Shown here: positions 16,812 through 27,000 of the stretch, piece after piece
Layout: every line of letters begins with the position of its first letter
Position numbering within the stretch: the first letter of the stretch is position 1
NCBI GenBank assembly: GCA_026394055.1
Contig: JAPKYZ010000032.1
Location: forward strand, 29,607-93,606
Direction: 5' to 3'
Length of the DNA: 64,000 nucleotides
Source: Acidobacteriota bacterium
GTDB lineage: Bacteria > Acidobacteriota > Terriglobia > Bryobacterales > Bryobacteraceae
Translations under genes and position numbers: made by a program
The notes under the pieces: generated by a model
Database searches by the model: none
Seen by the model: the letters and a program-made list of their open reading frames with translations, nothing else
Told to the model about the DNA's origin: nothing

Positions 16812-18239
16812 CTACAGATTGACGTCCATCGTCTCCTCAAACAGTTCGTCCGGGAGCGTGAGGCCAGAGACCCGCAGGCGTTCCAGCACCTTGGGCTTGT
16901 AGCCGGTCCAGCGGAAGCGGCCTTGTACTTTTCCGGTGTCGGTGAGGCCGGTGCGGTCGAAGATGAAGATGTCTTCGGTCTCCACCCGGTCGTTGGCGAC
17001 GCCGGTGACTTCTGAGATCGCAATAATCTTGCGGCTGCCATCCTGCAAGCGGGCTACCTGCACCACCAGCTTGATGGCGCTGGCCAACTGCTGCAGGATG
17101 ACGCGGGTGGGGATTTCGAGATCGGCCATCAGGATCATCGCTTCGAGGCGCGAAAACGCATCACGGGGCGAGTTGGCGTGGATGGTAGACATAGAGCCTT
17201 CCACACCGGTGTTCATCGCCTGCAACATATCGAGCGCTTCCGCGCCGCGGCACTCGCCGATGATGATGCGGTCCGGGCGCATGCGGAGCGCGGTCCGCAC
17301 CAGCTGCCGTTGATTGATGCCGCCTTCTTTGTTTAAGTTGGGCGGGCGGGTTTCAAACTTGATCAAGTGGCGCTGCTGCAACTGCAGTTCGGCCGTGTCC
17401 TCAATGGTGATGATGCGCTCTTCTTCCGGCACGAAGCGAGAAAGCGCGTTCAGCGAGGTGGTCTTGCCGGAACCGGTGCCGCCGGAGATCAATGTGGTGG
17501 TCTTCGATTGCACGCAGGCGGCGAGGAAGCGCAGCATCGAGGGCATGATGGTCTGGTAGGAGACCATTTCGTCGGACGTGATGACGTGCCGGCCAAAGCG
17601 GCGGATGGAGAGCGACGGCCCATCGAGCGCCAGGGGCGGAATGATGGCATTGACGCGCGAACCATCGGGCAGACGGGCGTCGACGATCGGCATGGCCTCA
17701 TCGATGCGGCGCCCCACTTGGGAGACGATCTTTTCGATGATGTGCAGCAGATGCTCGTTGTCTTTGAAGTTGACGCCGGTTAGTTGCAGCCGGCCGCCAC
17801 GTTCGATGTAGACCTTGTGGGGGCCATTGACCAGGATGTCGGAGATGGAGGCTTCCTTGAGCAGTGTCTCCAGCGGCCCCAGGCCCAGCACTTCGTCCAG
17901 CACTTCTTCGACAATCTTGTTCTGCTCGGCTGCAGTCATGGGCACGCGCTCGTCTTCGAGCAAGCGTTCCACCACCCGTCCGATTTCGGCGCGGACCCGT
18001 TCCTTGGGCAGGGAGGCGACGCGGTCCAGGTTGAGGACGCCAATCAACTTCTGGTGGATCTCGCTTTTGAGCTCAAACATGCGGTCGCCGGCCGCACGAG
18101 AGCTAGGCCCAGCACCGGGGCGAGGGAGGTCCGGGCGTGAAGGTTCCGGCCGGCTGGCTTCCGGGCGGGAAGGGGCCGGGGCGGGGGATTGAAGGCGGGC
18201 CGGGGGCACGCGTGGCGGTAACGGTCGGTATCCACCCAT
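16812..18239 (-). CDS. cpaF: CpaF/TadA-type secretion ATPase
   Basis: A 475-residue hexameric ATPase of the type II/IV secretion superfamily, CpaF branch. The N-terminal 53 residues are rich in Pro/Arg/Ser, then comes the helical N-domain, the Walker A GGTGSGKTTSLNAL, the Asp box TIEDTAELQL, Walker B RIIIGECRGAEAL, and the STIHANSPRDAFSRLE histidine box. All catalytic motifs are intact. Start 18239 lies 4 nt after the HAD gene stop; the internal ATG at 18080 (MFELKSEI) is a plausible alternative that removes the Pro-rich leader. No TadB/C, pilin or prepilin peptidase genes are adjacent, so the rest of its machine is elsewhere. Confidence 0.9.
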   Translation of the reverse strand: MGGYRPLPPRVPPARLQSPAPAPSRPEASRPEPSRPDLPRPGAGPSSRAAGDRMFELKSEIHQKLIGVLNLDRVASLPKERVRAEIGRVVERLLEDERVPMTAAEQNKIVEEVLDEVLGLGPLETLLKEASISDILVNGPHKVYIERGGRLQLTGVNFKDNEHLLHIIEKIVSQVGRRIDEAMPIVDARLPDGSRVNAIIPPLALDGPSLSIRRFGRHVITSDEMVSYQTIMPSMLRFLAACVQSKTTTLISGGTGSGKTTSLNALSRFVPEEERIITIEDTAELQLQQRHLIKFETRPPNLNKEGGINQRQLVRTALRMRPDRIIIGECRGAEALDMLQAMNTGVEGSMSTIHANSPRDAFSRLEAMILMADLEIPTRVILQQLASAIKLVVQVARLQDGSRKIIAISEVTGVANDRVETEDIFIFDRTGLTDTGKVQGRFRWTGYKPKVLERLRVSGLTLPDELFEETMDVNL

Positions 18240-18243
18240 GGGT

Positions 18244-19074
18244 TCAGCTGGCAGCGCTCATCGAGTTCTTCAAGGAGTCTATCAACCCGAGAATCGCCTC
18301 CGGGTTGCTGCCGTTTTCGGGCACCAGGCGGGCGATGGATTCCACCACGATCGTGGGGCGGAAGGCGTACTGGTCCAGCGTGGCCGTCTGGGTTGACCCG
18401 GTGAGCACCAGGATGTTCTTGAAGCCCAGGTCCGTGGCTCCGCGAATGTCAGTTTCCATCGTGTCGCCCACCATCAGCACTTCATCGGTGGAGAGGCCCA
18501 GCCGCTTACGGGCGGCGCGGAACATGAATGGATTGGGTTTACCGACGTGGTACGCCTGACGTCCGGTGGCGGATTCCAGCAGGGCGGCGATGGCTCCACA
18601 GCCGGGGCGCGGGCCGGCATCGGTGGGGCACCAGGTGTCGGCGTTGGTCGAAAGAAAGCCCGCCCCGGCATCGATGGCGCGGTGGGCGATCTCGAGCATC
18701 TCAAAATTCAACGTCCGGCCTTCGCCGACGATCACATAGTCGGGGTGATCTCGCGTAACGGCAATGCCCGCTTCGTTGAGGGCGGTCAGCAGACCGCTTT
18801 CGCCGATGACGTAGGCGGTGGCGGTGGGTCTTTGCCGGACAATCCATTCGGCGGTGGCCATGCCGGAGGTGTAGATGTGGTCAACGGTGGTCTCGACGCC
18901 AAACTTGCGGAGTTTGACGAGAATATCCAGCGGTGTCGGCGCTGAATTGTTGGTGAGAAACAGGTAAGGAATGGAGGCTTCGGTCAAAAAACGGATAAAC
19001 TCCGCCGCTCCCGGAATCACTTCCGAGCCGCGATAAATAACGCCGTCCATGTCCAGTAGGCAGCCAAGTTTCAT
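18244..19074 (-). CDS. HAD-IIA family (NagD-like) phosphatase
   Basis: A 276-residue cytosolic phosphatase. Motif I is LLDMDGVIYRG (nucleophile Asp8, acid Asp10), motif II LFLTNNSA, the C2-type cap is central (DYVIVGEGRTLNFE), motif III Lys is in HVGKPNPFMF, and motif IV is MVGDTMETDI. This is the NagD / 4-nitrophenylphosphatase branch, acting on small phosphometabolites. GGAGGT directly abuts the ATG, an unusually short spacing, but the catalytic motif begins 6 residues in, so a later start is unlikely. It is followed 4 nt later by cpaF, suggesting co-transcription. Confidence 0.9.
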   Translation of the reverse strand: MKLGCLLDMDGVIYRGSEVIPGAAEFIRFLTEASIPYLFLTNNSAPTPLDILVKLRKFGVETTVDHIYTSGMATAEWIVRQRPTATAYVIGESGLLTALNEAGIAVTRDHPDYVIVGEGRTLNFEMLEIAHRAIDAGAGFLSTNADTWCPTDAGPRPGCGAIAALLESATGRQAYHVGKPNPFMFRAARKRLGLSTDEVLMVGDTMETDIRGATDLGFKNILVLTGSTQTATLDQYAFRPTIVVESIARLVPENGSNPEAILGLIDSLKNSMSAAS

Positions 19075-19178
19075 ACCTCCAGGCTAGCGCACGGCGATGA
19101 AAAGGCGATTACTTTTTGGGTGGCGGGGGAGGCGGAGGCCATGGATGGGGAGCCGGTGGATAGCTGCCCGCCCGCTTC

Positions 19179-19661
19179 TCAGACTCCGGCATGGGCCAAG
19201 TGCCGACCTTGAACGTAAGCCTGCCAACGCGAGAGCGACTTGACGTCATTGGGGAACGATGTGCTCGCCTTTGAGGCGTCCCATTCACGGTCAGTGATCG
19301 ACCGCAGCCGGTCCGCCGCGTCGTCGGCGTACACGTTTTCCCACAACGCCTGGTACTCCATTGCGAGCCGGCCCCAGCGAGCATGCAAGTCTGAAGCATC
19401 AATGGCACGGCGGCTATTCTGGGCCACTAAAGTATACGCACTCACTCCGGACGCCAAGAGCGTGAGAATCGGACGTACCTCAGCAGGAATTGATCCAATT
19501 ACGAATGAAGCAAACGCGGCGGATGACGCGACCAAAGTGATCATTGTCGCCCAGCGCTGCTTGGCTTGATACTTCTCGACCAGTTCGCCAAAGTACAGAG
19601 CGCGCATCTCGCCCTCGAGCATTCCTTCCCACACGCGAGTGATCTGCGCTTCCGACAACAT
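19179..19661 (-). CDS. Small two-helix membrane protein (SLATT-like), unknown function
   Basis: A 160-residue protein not assignable with certainty. A charged N-terminal helix (LVEKYQAKQRW) precedes two hydrophobic segments at about residues 39-58 and 65-82 separated by a short loop with a proline (GSIPAEVRP). A long helical C-terminal region rich in Trp/Asp/Arg follows. This layout resembles SLATT-domain proteins of bacterial conflict systems, but I cannot confirm it. TAAAAT lies exactly 6 nt before the ATG and no Shine-Dalgarno is visible, suggesting a leaderless transcript. Another frame downstream encodes a proline-rich tail (see findings), so the C-terminus may be frameshifted. Confidence 0.65.
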   Translation of the reverse strand: MLSEAQITRVWEGMLEGEMRALYFGELVEKYQAKQRWATMITLVASSAAFASFVIGSIPAEVRPILTLLASGVSAYTLVAQNSRRAIDASDLHARWGRLAMEYQALWENVYADDAADRLRSITDREWDASKASTSFPNDVKSLSRWQAYVQGRHLAHAGV

Positions 19662-19667
19662 ACTTCG

Positions 19668-19673
19668 ATTTTA
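19668..19673 (-). promoter_or_regulatory. -10 element of the small membrane protein gene
   Basis: TAAAAT on the minus strand (5 of 6 matches to TATAAT), followed by CGAAGT and then ATG at 19661, which would put the transcription start on the start codon. No good -35 lies 17 bp upstream. It overlaps the end of the DUF1501 gene. Confidence 0.4.
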
Positions 19674-21068
19674 TGCCAACATCTTCTTCACGACATTCCC
19701 GTGCACATCCGTCAGCCGGAAGTCGCGGCCCATGTAGCGGTAGGTGAGGCGGGTGTGGTCGAAGCCCAGGCAGTGCATGATGGTGGCCTGCAGGTCGTGG
19801 ACGGGCACTTTGTCTTCGATGATGTTGAAGCCCAGGTCGTCCGTTTTGCCCACCACCGTGCCCGGCTTGATGCCGCCACCGGCCAGCCACATGGAGTAGG
19901 CGATGGGGTGGTGATCACGCCCGGCGTTCTCGTCATCGCGGGTGTCGCGGACTTCCTGCATCGGGGTGCGGCCGAACTCGCCACCCCAGACGATCAAGGT
20001 GGAATCGAGCAAGCCGCGTTGCTTCAGGTCCTTGATCAACGCCGCGGTGGGCTTGTCGGTGATGTCGCAATTCTTCTTGAGCTTCTTGTTCAGGTTGGTG
20101 TGGTCGTCCCAGGAGGCGTGCATCATCAGCACGTAGCGGGTGCCGCGTTCGACCAGGCGGCGCGCCATCAGGCAGTTGGTGCCGAACTGCTTGGTGGCCT
20201 CATCGTTGACGCCGTACATGTCCAAGGTCTCCTTGGATTCTTTCGAGAAGTCGGTCAGCTCCGGACCCGCAGTCTGCATGCGGTAGGCGAGCTCGTAGGC
20301 GTTGATGCGGGAGTTGATCTCCTGGTCGCCAGTCTGGGTGAAGTGCTCTTCGTTCAAGTCCTTCAACGCATCGAGCGCTGCCCGCTGAGCTTGGGCCGTG
20401 ACGCCGGGCGGGTTCGACAGGTAGAGAATCGGGTCGCCGGAGTTGCGCAGCAGCGTGCCCTGGTAGGTGGAGGGCAGGAACCCGGACGAGAAATTCGACG
20501 CGCCGCCCGAGGTGCCTGCGCCCGAGGCCAGCACGACAAAGCCGGGCAGGTTCTTTGATTCGCTGCCCAGGCCATAAACGCTCCAGGCGCCCATGGTGGG
20601 CCGCCCGAACTGCGTGGAGCCGGTAAACAGGAAAAGCTGCGCCGGGTGGTGATTGAAGGCTTCCGATTGAATGGAACGCACCAGGCAAATGTCATCGGCG
20701 CAGGTGCTCAAGTGCGGCAGGTAGTCTGAGAGTTCAATGCCGGACTGGCCTTGCGGCTTGAAGATGCGCGGGCTGGCGAGCACGGCCGCGTCCTTCTTGA
20801 TGAAGGCCAGCTGCATGTCTTTGGTGAGCGAATCCGGCAGTGGCTTGCCGTGCCATTTCTGCAGGCCCGGCTTGGGATCAAACAGATCCATTTGGCTGGG
20901 GCCGCCTTCCATGAACATGAAGATGACGCTTTTGGCCTTACCGGGAAAGTGCGGCGCGCGCGGCGACAGCGGGTCGGTCGCAGCATAGCCATCGGCGGCC
21001 ATCAGGTCGGCCAGCGCGATGCCGCCCATGCCGTAGGCGAACTGGTTCAAGAATGCTCGTCGATTCAT
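19671..21068 (-). CDS. Tat-exported DUF1501 (sulfatase-like fold) protein, first copy
   Basis: A 465-residue DUF1501 protein. It begins MNRRAFLNQFAYGMGGIAL, a twin-arginine signal, so it should be exported. FMEGGPSQMDLFDPKP is the family's first motif, GPELTDFS and NCLMARRLVERG are central, and WGGEFGRTPM plus GRDHHPIAYSMWLAGGG near the end are hallmark metal-site-like segments of the alkaline phosphatase/sulfatase clan. It follows the haem protein gene by 11 nt and ends an operon with it and the NIPSNAP gene. The biochemical role of the family is unknown; pairing with PSD1 cytochromes is a constant feature. Confidence 0.88.
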   Translation of the reverse strand: MNRRAFLNQFAYGMGGIALADLMAADGYAATDPLSPRAPHFPGKAKSVIFMFMEGGPSQMDLFDPKPGLQKWHGKPLPDSLTKDMQLAFIKKDAAVLASPRIFKPQGQSGIELSDYLPHLSTCADDICLVRSIQSEAFNHHPAQLFLFTGSTQFGRPTMGAWSVYGLGSESKNLPGFVVLASGAGTSGGASNFSSGFLPSTYQGTLLRNSGDPILYLSNPPGVTAQAQRAALDALKDLNEEHFTQTGDQEINSRINAYELAYRMQTAGPELTDFSKESKETLDMYGVNDEATKQFGTNCLMARRLVERGTRYVLMMHASWDDHTNLNKKLKKNCDITDKPTAALIKDLKQRGLLDSTLIVWGGEFGRTPMQEVRDTRDDENAGRDHHPIAYSMWLAGGGIKPGTVVGKTDDLGFNIIEDKVPVHDLQATIMHCLGFDHTRLTYRYMGRDFRLTDVHGNVVKKMLA

Positions 21069-21079
21069 GGGTGAAGTTC

Positions 21080-23485
21080 CTATTCGCGAGTCACAAACTC
21101 GTCCAGGTTCAAGATGACGCGGGCCACGGCCACGAGAGATTGTTCCTGCCGCAGCCGCAGCAATCGAGACATCTCTTTTGCGGTGGGCTTGCGGCTGAGC
21201 GCTACCTCAAAGGCGGCGGCGATGCGCGCTTCGTCGGTGGGAAGGCCGGAGACACGGTAGGTGAGCGCTTGCGCGGCCTCAACAAACACGGGGTCGTTCA
21301 ACAGGTTCAGCGACTGCAGCGGCGTATTCGAGGTGCGGCGGCGGGAGCAGGCGACGGTCGATTCCGGCGCGTCAAAGGTCATCAGCTGCGGATAGGGCGC
21401 CGTGCGCTGGAAGTGGATGTAGAGGCCGCGACGGTAACGGTCGGCGCCGGTCGACTCCTTCCACTTGTTGTTGCCGTACTGTAGTTCAGCAACGCCGGGC
21501 GGCTGGGGCGGGCGGATGCTGGGGCCGCCGACCCGCTCATCGAGCAAGCCCGAGGCGGCCAGTGCCGAATCGCGCAGACCTTCAGCAGAGAGACGAAGGC
21601 GCGACTGACGGGCCAGCAGCGTGTTGTCCGGGTCACGCTGCAGCAGATCAGCCCGTGCCTGCGATGACTGCTTGTAGGTGGCGGACGTGACGATCAGCCG
21701 CATCATCTGCTTCTGGCTCCAGCCGCGTTCGATGAACTCGCTGGCCAGATAATCGAGCAGCTCCGGGTGCGAGGGCTTCTCGCCTTGCAGGCCGAAGTCT
21801 TCCGACGTGCGGACTAAACCACGGCCGAAGAATTCCTGCCACGTGCGGTTCATGATCACCCGCGAGGCGAGCGGATTGTCGCGTGACACCAGCCACTTGG
21901 CGAACTCGAGACGCGCCGGGCCGGTCTTGCTCATTGCAGGCAGCGCGGCCAGAGTGTCTGGTTGGACTTCGATGCCGGGGCGCTTGTAGTCGCCGCGCAC
22001 GGCCACGTGAGTCTTCACCGGCTGGGCCGCTTCGGTGACTGTGTGGGCCAGCGTGATCTGGGGTGTGCGCGCGTTCAGCGCGTTCAACTTCTCACGCAGC
22101 GTGCGGACCTTGGCCATCAGTTCCTTGTCGCGGTTGTTGTCCGGGCCCATGTTGAAGACGAAGTAGTTCAGCAGCCGCTCTCGTTGATACTCAGTGCGCT
22201 TGTCAGCCGGCGTCATCAGCATCGCCTGCGCGTTGTCGAGCATGGCCGTGCAACTGGTGAGCGCGAAGTCCCACTCCACGTTGGTGCCGGGCTTGGTGAT
22301 CGCCGAGCGCATGCGCTCCTCCCAGACCGGCTGCAGTTGGCTGATCTGGTACTCCGCCAGTAGGGCATCGCGCTCCTTGGCATAGGTGGCGCGGGAGGCG
22401 AGCCACGGCCCCAGTTCGCCGGGCAGGGGAGCCTCGATGTCTTCTTCCTGGATGGCGTTCATGAAGGCGAACAGCTGATAGTACTCGCGCTGGGAGATGG
22501 GGTCGTACTTATGGTCGTGGCATTGCGCGCAGCCCGCCGTCAGGCCCAGCCAGGTGGTGGAGATGGTGTTGGTGCGGTTGATGGTCTGCTCAAACCGGTC
22601 CTCGGCGCGGGAGACACCGGCTTCGCGGTTGATCAGTGTATTGCGATGAAAGCCGGTGGCAACGCGGGTTTCGGTGGTGGCGCCGGGCAGCAAGTCGCCT
22701 GCGATCTGCTCAATGGTGAAGCGGTCAAACGGGAGGTCGCGATTGTAGGCGTCGATCACCCAGTTGCGCCAACGGAAGGCGTTGGGGCGCGGTTGATCCT
22801 TCTCGTAGCCATCGGAATCGGCATAGCGGGCAAGGTCCAGCCAGTGGCGGGCCCACTTTTCGCCAAAGTGGGGCGAAGCGAGAAAACGGTCCACCATGCG
22901 TTCATAGGCGTCCGGGTGCGGATCATCGAGATACTCGCGAAGCTCAGCCACAGAGGGCGGAATGCCCCGCAGGTCCAGGCTGACGCGGCGGGCCAACGTA
23001 GGCTTTGCGGCTTCAGGTGATGGTTCGATACCAAGGCCGGAAAGCTTGGCTCGGACCAACGCATCCACCGGGTGCGCTCCAGTTGGCACAGCCGGGCGGC
23101 GAACTGGTTGGAAGGCCCAATGGGAGAGCTTGGCGTTGTTGGCCTTCGCCACGGAGGAGAAGGGCCATTCGGCACCGCGGTCGATCCACTGCTTCAGCGT
23201 CTCCACTTCAGCAGCCGTCAGCCGAGCACCGGAGGGCGGCATGGAGAAGCCCTCCTTGGTGCTCAGGACCCGTTCGATCAACTTGCTTTCGCCGGATTTA
23301 CCGGGCAGGATGGCCGGTCCGGAATAGCCGCCCTTCAGGCCGGCTTCGCGATCATCCAGGCGCAGTCCGCTCATCTGCTGAGCGGGGCCATGGCAGGCCA
23401 GGCATCGCTTCTGCAGCAGCGCCCGGACCTCAGTGGTTTGCGCGGCCAACCCAGCGCTGAAACCGACGAAAAGCAGTACCCTCAT
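21080..23485 (-). CDS. Secreted planctomycete-type cytochrome (PSD1; DUF1549/DUF1553), first copy
   Basis: An 801-residue exported protein. A short signal peptide (residues 1-15) leads to a single c-type haem site CLACH (28-32) in a planctomycete cytochrome C domain with the GLRLDDREAGLKGG motif and a MPPSG haem-ligand loop. A DUF1549 domain follows (SLDLRGIPPSV, WARHWLDLARYADSDGYEKD, CAQCHDHKYDPISQ) and a C-terminal DUF1553 (NRTWQEFFGRGLVRTSEDFG, RRRTSNTPLQSLNLLNDP). It begins 7 nt after the NIPSNAP stop and is followed by the DUF1501 gene, as in Planctomycetes and Solibacter. Its electron partner and substrate are unknown. Confidence 0.9.
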   Translation of the reverse strand: MRVLLFVGFSAGLAAQTTEVRALLQKRCLACHGPAQQMSGLRLDDREAGLKGGYSGPAILPGKSGESKLIERVLSTKEGFSMPPSGARLTAAEVETLKQWIDRGAEWPFSSVAKANNAKLSHWAFQPVRRPAVPTGAHPVDALVRAKLSGLGIEPSPEAAKPTLARRVSLDLRGIPPSVAELREYLDDPHPDAYERMVDRFLASPHFGEKWARHWLDLARYADSDGYEKDQPRPNAFRWRNWVIDAYNRDLPFDRFTIEQIAGDLLPGATTETRVATGFHRNTLINREAGVSRAEDRFEQTINRTNTISTTWLGLTAGCAQCHDHKYDPISQREYYQLFAFMNAIQEEDIEAPLPGELGPWLASRATYAKERDALLAEYQISQLQPVWEERMRSAITKPGTNVEWDFALTSCTAMLDNAQAMLMTPADKRTEYQRERLLNYFVFNMGPDNNRDKELMAKVRTLREKLNALNARTPQITLAHTVTEAAQPVKTHVAVRGDYKRPGIEVQPDTLAALPAMSKTGPARLEFAKWLVSRDNPLASRVIMNRTWQEFFGRGLVRTSEDFGLQGEKPSHPELLDYLASEFIERGWSQKQMMRLIVTSATYKQSSQARADLLQRDPDNTLLARQSRLRLSAEGLRDSALAASGLLDERVGGPSIRPPQPPGVAELQYGNNKWKESTGADRYRRGLYIHFQRTAPYPQLMTFDAPESTVACSRRRTSNTPLQSLNLLNDPVFVEAAQALTYRVSGLPTDEARIAAAFEVALSRKPTAKEMSRLLRLRQEQSLVAVARVILNLDEFVTRE

Positions 23486-23492
23486 GTTCTGA

Positions 23493-23888
23493 TTATTTCA
23501 GTTTCGAGAAGCTGGTCGCATCCATGTAGACCCGATCGACCTTCAGCACGATCTTGCCGTCCTTCTCCGATTCGGTGCGCGCCTTCACCCAAACGGGGTC
23601 CTTGCCAAAATCCGCCCAGGATTTGTCCGCAGCAGCCTTGCTTTCGTGCTTCAGGACGTAGATCAGCGTGTTGTTCTTGGCCGGCTCATCCTGGGGCACC
23701 CAGTAGCCGATGTTCACCATGCCGTGCTTTTCAAACAGCGCGATGGTGTGGTCCTTAAAGCGCGCCAGCAGGTTTGGCAGCTTTCCTTCGTGCGTCGTGT
23801 AGGTGCGGAGTTCATAAACCGCGGCTTGGGCGCTGAGCGCGGTGAACGCGGTCATCAGCACGGCAACAGAGAGCAATCGCTTCATCAT
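23493..23888 (-). CDS. Secreted NIPSNAP-domain protein
   Basis: A 131-residue protein with a cleavable signal peptide (residues 1-22, ending SAQA) and one NIPSNAP/ferredoxin-like domain: VYELRTYTTHEGKLPNLLARF, HGMVNIGYWV, NTLIYVLKHES and the DPVWVKAR stretch. Such secreted NIPSNAP proteins are frequent in Solibacter; the function is unknown. Two consecutive ATGs (23888, 23885) are possible starts. TATCAT lies 7 nt upstream of the first and is a good -10. It is the first gene of the operon with the cytochrome and DUF1501 genes. Confidence 0.85.
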   Translation of the reverse strand: MMKRLLSVAVLMTAFTALSAQAAVYELRTYTTHEGKLPNLLARFKDHTIALFEKHGMVNIGYWVPQDEPAKNNTLIYVLKHESKAAADKSWADFGKDPVWVKARTESEKDGKIVLKVDRVYMDATSFSKLK

Positions 23889-24023
23889 GCTGCCGATGAT
23901 ATCGCGGTCGCCGGTGGGCTTGTGGTCACCGGTGTGGCGGCGAAATAACGTCCATTGTTTTGTTCACTTGCGCCAAGGCCCGGGCGGCGGTGGCGGGCGG
24001 TTTGCCGAAGGTGGAGTCGGCCT

Positions 24024-27000
24024 ATGCCGGATACCATCTACAAGCTTGATCCGCGCCGCACGGTGCATCTGCGGGGCTTTGACGGCCTGGGCGCCTCCGC
24101 GGCCCTGCATTCGGCCACCGCCACGGGCTTCAAGGCCAGCGGGACCTTCCGCGATGCGGCCGACTTTGCCGTGGTGGTGCTCTACGACGCCGACAATTTT
24201 TTTGAACACCCCCGTCTGAAGTACTTGCCCGATTTCGACTTCAATGGCCTGACGTTGCAGTTCGACCTGCAATACAACGGTCTGATGCCGATCGATTCGC
24301 CCAAGTTCCCGACGATCGACTGGCCTTACCTGGACGTGGTCCGCGCGGATGGGACGACGGCGCAGATCCCTCTGTTCGACCATGCGCAGAAGGTGGCTGG
24401 AAGCTATACCGCCGCCTCTGCCACCTTCACCATCGAAAACAATGGCCTGCGGCAGTTCGACCGGGTGACGCTGTGGTATCTAAACTACGCGTTTGACTAC
24501 ATCGTGCCCGCCGTGGAGTGCTCCTTCGCCTTCTCGGCCACGGGTGTTCCAGGCACAACGCACGGCCTGACGGTGCGCGGCACGAACTACCTGGTGACGG
24601 AGCTGGCCAATGACAGCAATACATCGCTGACCTCCCGCATTCTGGCCGCTGTCAGCAGCTGCCCGGACATCAGTGCGGCGCAAGTGGCGGGCAATCAGAT
24701 CGATGTTTCGAACCGGCGCGATGATGGGCTGGGCTATGTGGTGGCCTCCAGCAGCGGCAACTCCTTCACGCTCTATGGCGTGGGTGCGAACAGCGTCGCC
24801 GCCAATCTCGCTTGGCAGATCAATCAGGCCAGCTATGGCGTGGGCAACCTCGCGCTGATGGCAACCTCGAGCGGGCCCGCCTTGACGGTATCCGCGAGCC
24901 GGCCCGGCGTCGATGGCAACTACTTGGCGATGTATGCCACTTCGAAGAACGCCCGGCTCCGCACCAGTGAGGCGCAGGTGAACTTCACGGGCGGATCGTC
25001 CGATGCGACGTGGCGGGTGACGCTGGACTTCGCTGCTCTGGGGGTGCCGCAGATCCGCCAGATGTGGCTGACGCTGGCGCCTCCGCTGGCCTATGCGGCT
25101 CCGATTGCGGCTCAGGAGTGGGAAGCCGTCTTCACGAACTGGACCGTTACCGGCCCCACCGCCACCCGCCGCTTGAGTGTGGCCGGTCCGGATAGCGTGC
25201 GCGTCGAGGAGAACGATTCCTGGTGCACCTTCACGGGCGATTGGGTGGCGCAAGACGGATTCTTCTCGAAGGGCTACGCGGTGCGGTCCGGCGCTGCGGG
25301 CAACACCGTGACGGTGCGTTATCACTGCGGTGTGACGCACGAGGTGTGGTTGGGCACGTCGCTGGCGGCGGACCGGGGTGGCTTCGGCGTGCGATTGGAT
25401 GGCGATGCGGAGACGACGCTCGATTGCACGCTGCCCGGAGCGTTGCCCGGCGCCGAACCGGTGAACACCCGCCGCCGCCTGCGTGCCAACGTGCCGCCGG
25501 GCGAGCATGTGGTCGTTCTGCGGAGCACCAGCGCCACTCCGGTCTATTTCGATTTCCTGGAAGCCGTGGCGCCGGCCGATGTGCCGGACCCGCTGCCCGC
25601 CCTCGCCACCATGTCACCGGCGCTGGACTATTCAACCGATCACACCTATAAGCTGCCACCCGCGCGCGTGATGTGGGGCTTTGACCAGTTGGGCTTTACG
25701 GCGCCCGTGAACGAGTACATCGGGGTCTTCTGGTGGAACCAGCGCCAGCGCGTGGACGCGGTGATTCCTGCCGTCACCGTCACGTTCAGTGGAACGTTTG
25801 TCCCGGGCGATGCCATCTTCTTGACGATCGGCAGCCAGACGTTTGGCAAGAGCGTCTTCGCCAATGAGAGCCTGGCCCTATTCGCCCAACACTTTGCCTT
25901 CGCCATCAACGCGGGGTCGGTGGGTGTCTATGCCACCGCGAACGGACCGGTGCTGACCATTCACAGCCGGTCGCCGCAGCCGGCGTACTCATTCGGGTTT
26001 AGTGCGGTGGCTGCAGTGGTGGGCGGGTCTACCGGCGCGGTCGGCTGGACGGGCTCGCTTGCGGGCGGGGTCCCGGGTGACTGGGAGATTGATCCGGCCG
26101 CGCCCTCCAGCCTGAACCGCGGCGCGTGGGACTGGCACCAGGATCTGTTTCAGGAGTGTGCCCGCCGGTCGCGCGAGGTGACGGTTTCCTCTTCGATGGA
26201 ACTGGTGAACCCGCCGGCGAGTTTCGCGGCCCTGTTCCCGGACGGCAGCGTCGCGGATACGGCGATCAGTTTTGGCAACTTGAAATCTACCCATTGCGCG
26301 TTCTCGAGCAGCATGCTGGCTTTCCAAAAGAAGGTGTTTCTGGATCTGGCGGCGCTGATGGCGCAGGCGGGGCTTACTCCGACGTTGCAACTGGGCGAGT
26401 TTGTCTGGTGGTTCTTCTCGAACCAAAGCGACAGCCGGCCCAACGGCGGCATGGCCTACTACGATGCGGAGACGGTGGCGCAGGGCCAGGTGGCGTTAGG
26501 GCGTCCGTTGCACCACTTCCGAACCCCGGTGGATGATCCCGCCGTCAATGGCTCCGCCGACGCGGCCTTTTTGCGCAATCGCCTGCGCGATCATGCGGCC
26601 GCGATCATGGCGCATGTCCGGGCCAGCTACCCGGGGGCGCAGTTTGAGCTGCTATTTCCATACGACGTGAACCACCCGGTTCCGGCCGGGGCCAATCAAT
26701 TGGGCGGGCGCCTGAACCGCTTTGTGAACCTGCCGGTGGAGTGGGAAAGCAAGGCCGGTAGCGGTCTGGACCGGATGAAGATGGAGGCGCTCGATTTTGG
26801 TGCGTGGTCGCGGAATCTGGACCTCTGTGGAGCGGCCATTTCATTCCCGTTTACGCTGAACTGGCCGCGTGATTCCGTCCGCTATCTGGCCGCGGCGTTC
26901 CGCCCCGCCGCACCCTGGGAGCGTGAATATCTGATGGCGAAAGGGTTGGGGATTCCTGTGATCAACCTGTGGGCCTATGACCAGTTCTGCATCTTTGGCC

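Noticed and set aside
24480..25508. Long minus-strand open frame of 342 codons
   Set aside because: Antisense shadow of the 1007-residue protein; composition is His/Arg/Gly-rich with no protein motif, as usual opposite GC-rich genes.
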